From Rhodococcus sp. WMMA185 (GTDB lineage Bacteria; Actinomycetota; Actinomycetes; Mycobacteriales; Mycobacteriaceae), in assembly GCF_001767395.1 (NCBI RefSeq), contig NZ_CP017014.1, positions 620,001 to 684,000 on the forward strand: a stretch of 64,000 nucleotides of DNA, given 5' to 3'. The translations under genes were made by a program, and so were the position numbers. The notes beneath the pieces were generated by a model. It ran no database searches. It was given only the letters and a program-made list of their open reading frames with translations, and had not been told where the DNA came from. Below are positions 63,442-64,000 of the stretch, one piece after another. Each line of letters begins with the position of its first letter. Position 1 is the first letter of the stretch.

Positions 63442-64000
63442 ATGATCAAGCGTGTTCTCGTTCTGGCCGCGGCAGGCGCGCTGGCTACCGCGTGCGGAAG
63501 CCCGCCGACCGAAGAGTCAGCGAACACCACATCCTCCTCGACAACCAGCCCCACCTCGACCGCAGCGACGACAACGAATGTGAGTGCCGAGCAAGCGTTG
63601 TACTCGGAGTACGCCAGTGCACTTACTGCGGCCGGAATCGAATTCGAGCCTGGGCGCGAATACGGCTCGTCTTGGGACTGGGATACTGACACTTGCGATG
63701 ATTTGCGCTCCGGGGATCTGGACCCGTATGACTTCGCTACCAGCTACGGAGTGTTGGCTCAGACCGGAATCGGCCCCCGGATCATCACCATGGTCCCCAT
63801 CCTGTGCCCCGATCAGCAGCCGATTCTGGACCAAGCCATGGCCGGTGAGGTTCGGCAAACGACGTTCAGTGGCGGCAAGCGGCTCATCGGCAACGGGCTG
63901 GAGAAGACGCCGTGGGGGAGCTACTATCTGGCGCCTGGCACGTACCGAACTGAAGGGCCTGCCCGGGATTGCTACTGGGAGCGCTCCGACGCCAACGGCA
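63442..64000 (+). CDS. Lipoprotein, C-terminus cut by the window end
   Basis: The frame is open from ATG 63442 to the last base (186 codons, no stop). It starts MIKRVLVLAAAGALATAC, a lipoprotein signal with C18, followed by a Ser/Thr-rich linker (residues 20-45). Then comes a small domain with YSEYASALTAAGIEFEPGREY. The end WGSYYLAPGTYRTEG and CYWERSDANG is the start of a CYWER-type beta domain that ends many actinobacterial lipoproteins. Function unknown. No strong ribosome site is seen. Confidence 0.8.
   Translation, partial: MIKRVLVLAAAGALATACGSPPTEESANTTSSSTTSPTSTAATTTNVSAEQALYSEYASALTAAGIEFEPGREYGSSWDWDTDTCDDLRSGDLDPYDFATSYGVLAQTGIGPRIITMVPILCPDQQPILDQAMAGEVRQTTFSGGKRLIGNGLEKTPWGSYYLAPGTYRTEGPARDCYWERSDANG

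Overview
The window is a contiguous piece of a high-GC actinobacterial chromosome. It fits the mycolic-acid group (Mycobacteriales) and most likely Rhodococcus. The evidence is codon use (frequent GTG and some TTG starts), the F420 gene fbiC, a fused 2-oxoglutarate decarboxylase/dehydrogenase (kgd), the actinobacterial DapC/DapD types, GpgS, the sigE-rseA-htrA-tatB block, and a gene order that, as I remember it, broadly follows the Mycobacterium tuberculosis Rv1173c-Rv1248c region. Genus is inferred from family knowledge, not from a search. It reads as ordinary core chromosome with a few accessory insertions. I saw no phage, insertion sequence, CRISPR array, tRNA or rRNA gene.

Layout. 1-0.85 kb: two overlapping PH-domain membrane protein genes and a tiny acidic protein. 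0.9-5.1 kb: fbiC, a 7Fe ferredoxin and a DapC-type aminotransferase. 5.3-7.9 kb: the proline catabolism pair pruA-pruB. 8-12.7 kb: a rhomboid-like membrane protein, an acyl-CoA synthetase, an NADP-dependent oxidoreductase and a PucR-type regulator. 13-18 kb: a 794-aa arylsulfatase, two small membrane proteins and an amino-acid permease. 18-21.7 kb: divergent dapD and dapE, then two tandem LOG-family genes. 21.7-26.8 kb: fadD6, folP2, gpgS, a DivIVA-like protein, tagA and a DUF3117 protein, closed by a strong terminator. 26.8-31 kb: an rRNA methyltransferase-like gene, divergent glgA and glgC, and an O-methyltransferase. 31-35.5 kb: the envelope-stress block sigE-rseA-htrA-tatB with an ECF-type promoter, then mrp. 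35.5-41 kb: two paralogous lytic-transglycosylase-like exoproteins, DUF1003, an MgtE-like protein without a channel domain, a CoA-ester lyase and a YflT-like protein. 41-46.3 kb: an MFS exporter, a Sufu-domain protein, a PHP phosphatase, a small membrane protein and malic enzyme.

46.3-51 kb holds a complete glycine-betaine-type ABC importer (binding lipoprotein, CBS-containing ATPase, two permeases) plus a second, divergent binding lipoprotein. 50.9-55.1 kb holds a Baeyer-Villiger monooxygenase-SDR-esterase operon with a divergent TetR regulator and a clear operator of three CTATTGA half-sites. It resembles the mymA type of operon and suggests alcohol-to-ketone-to-ester-to-acid chemistry. 55.2-59 kb is kgd. 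59.5-63.2 kb is a three-gene molybdenum hydroxylase (FAD, 2Fe-2S and Mo subunits). The window ends inside a lipoprotein gene.

The metabolic themes are lysine/peptidoglycan precursor synthesis (dapC, dapD, dapE), glycogen and methylglucose lipopolysaccharide synthesis (glgA, glgC, gpgS), proline and TCA-cycle carbon flow (pruA, pruB, malic enzyme, kgd), and envelope stress (sigE to tatB). I found no convincing new multi-gene system. The most worthwhile leads are the BVMO operon with its operator and possible leaderless promoter, the orphan second betaine-binding protein, the MgtE-like protein without a membrane domain, the tandem LOG genes, the sigE promoter/start-codon arrangement, and several short tandem repeats.
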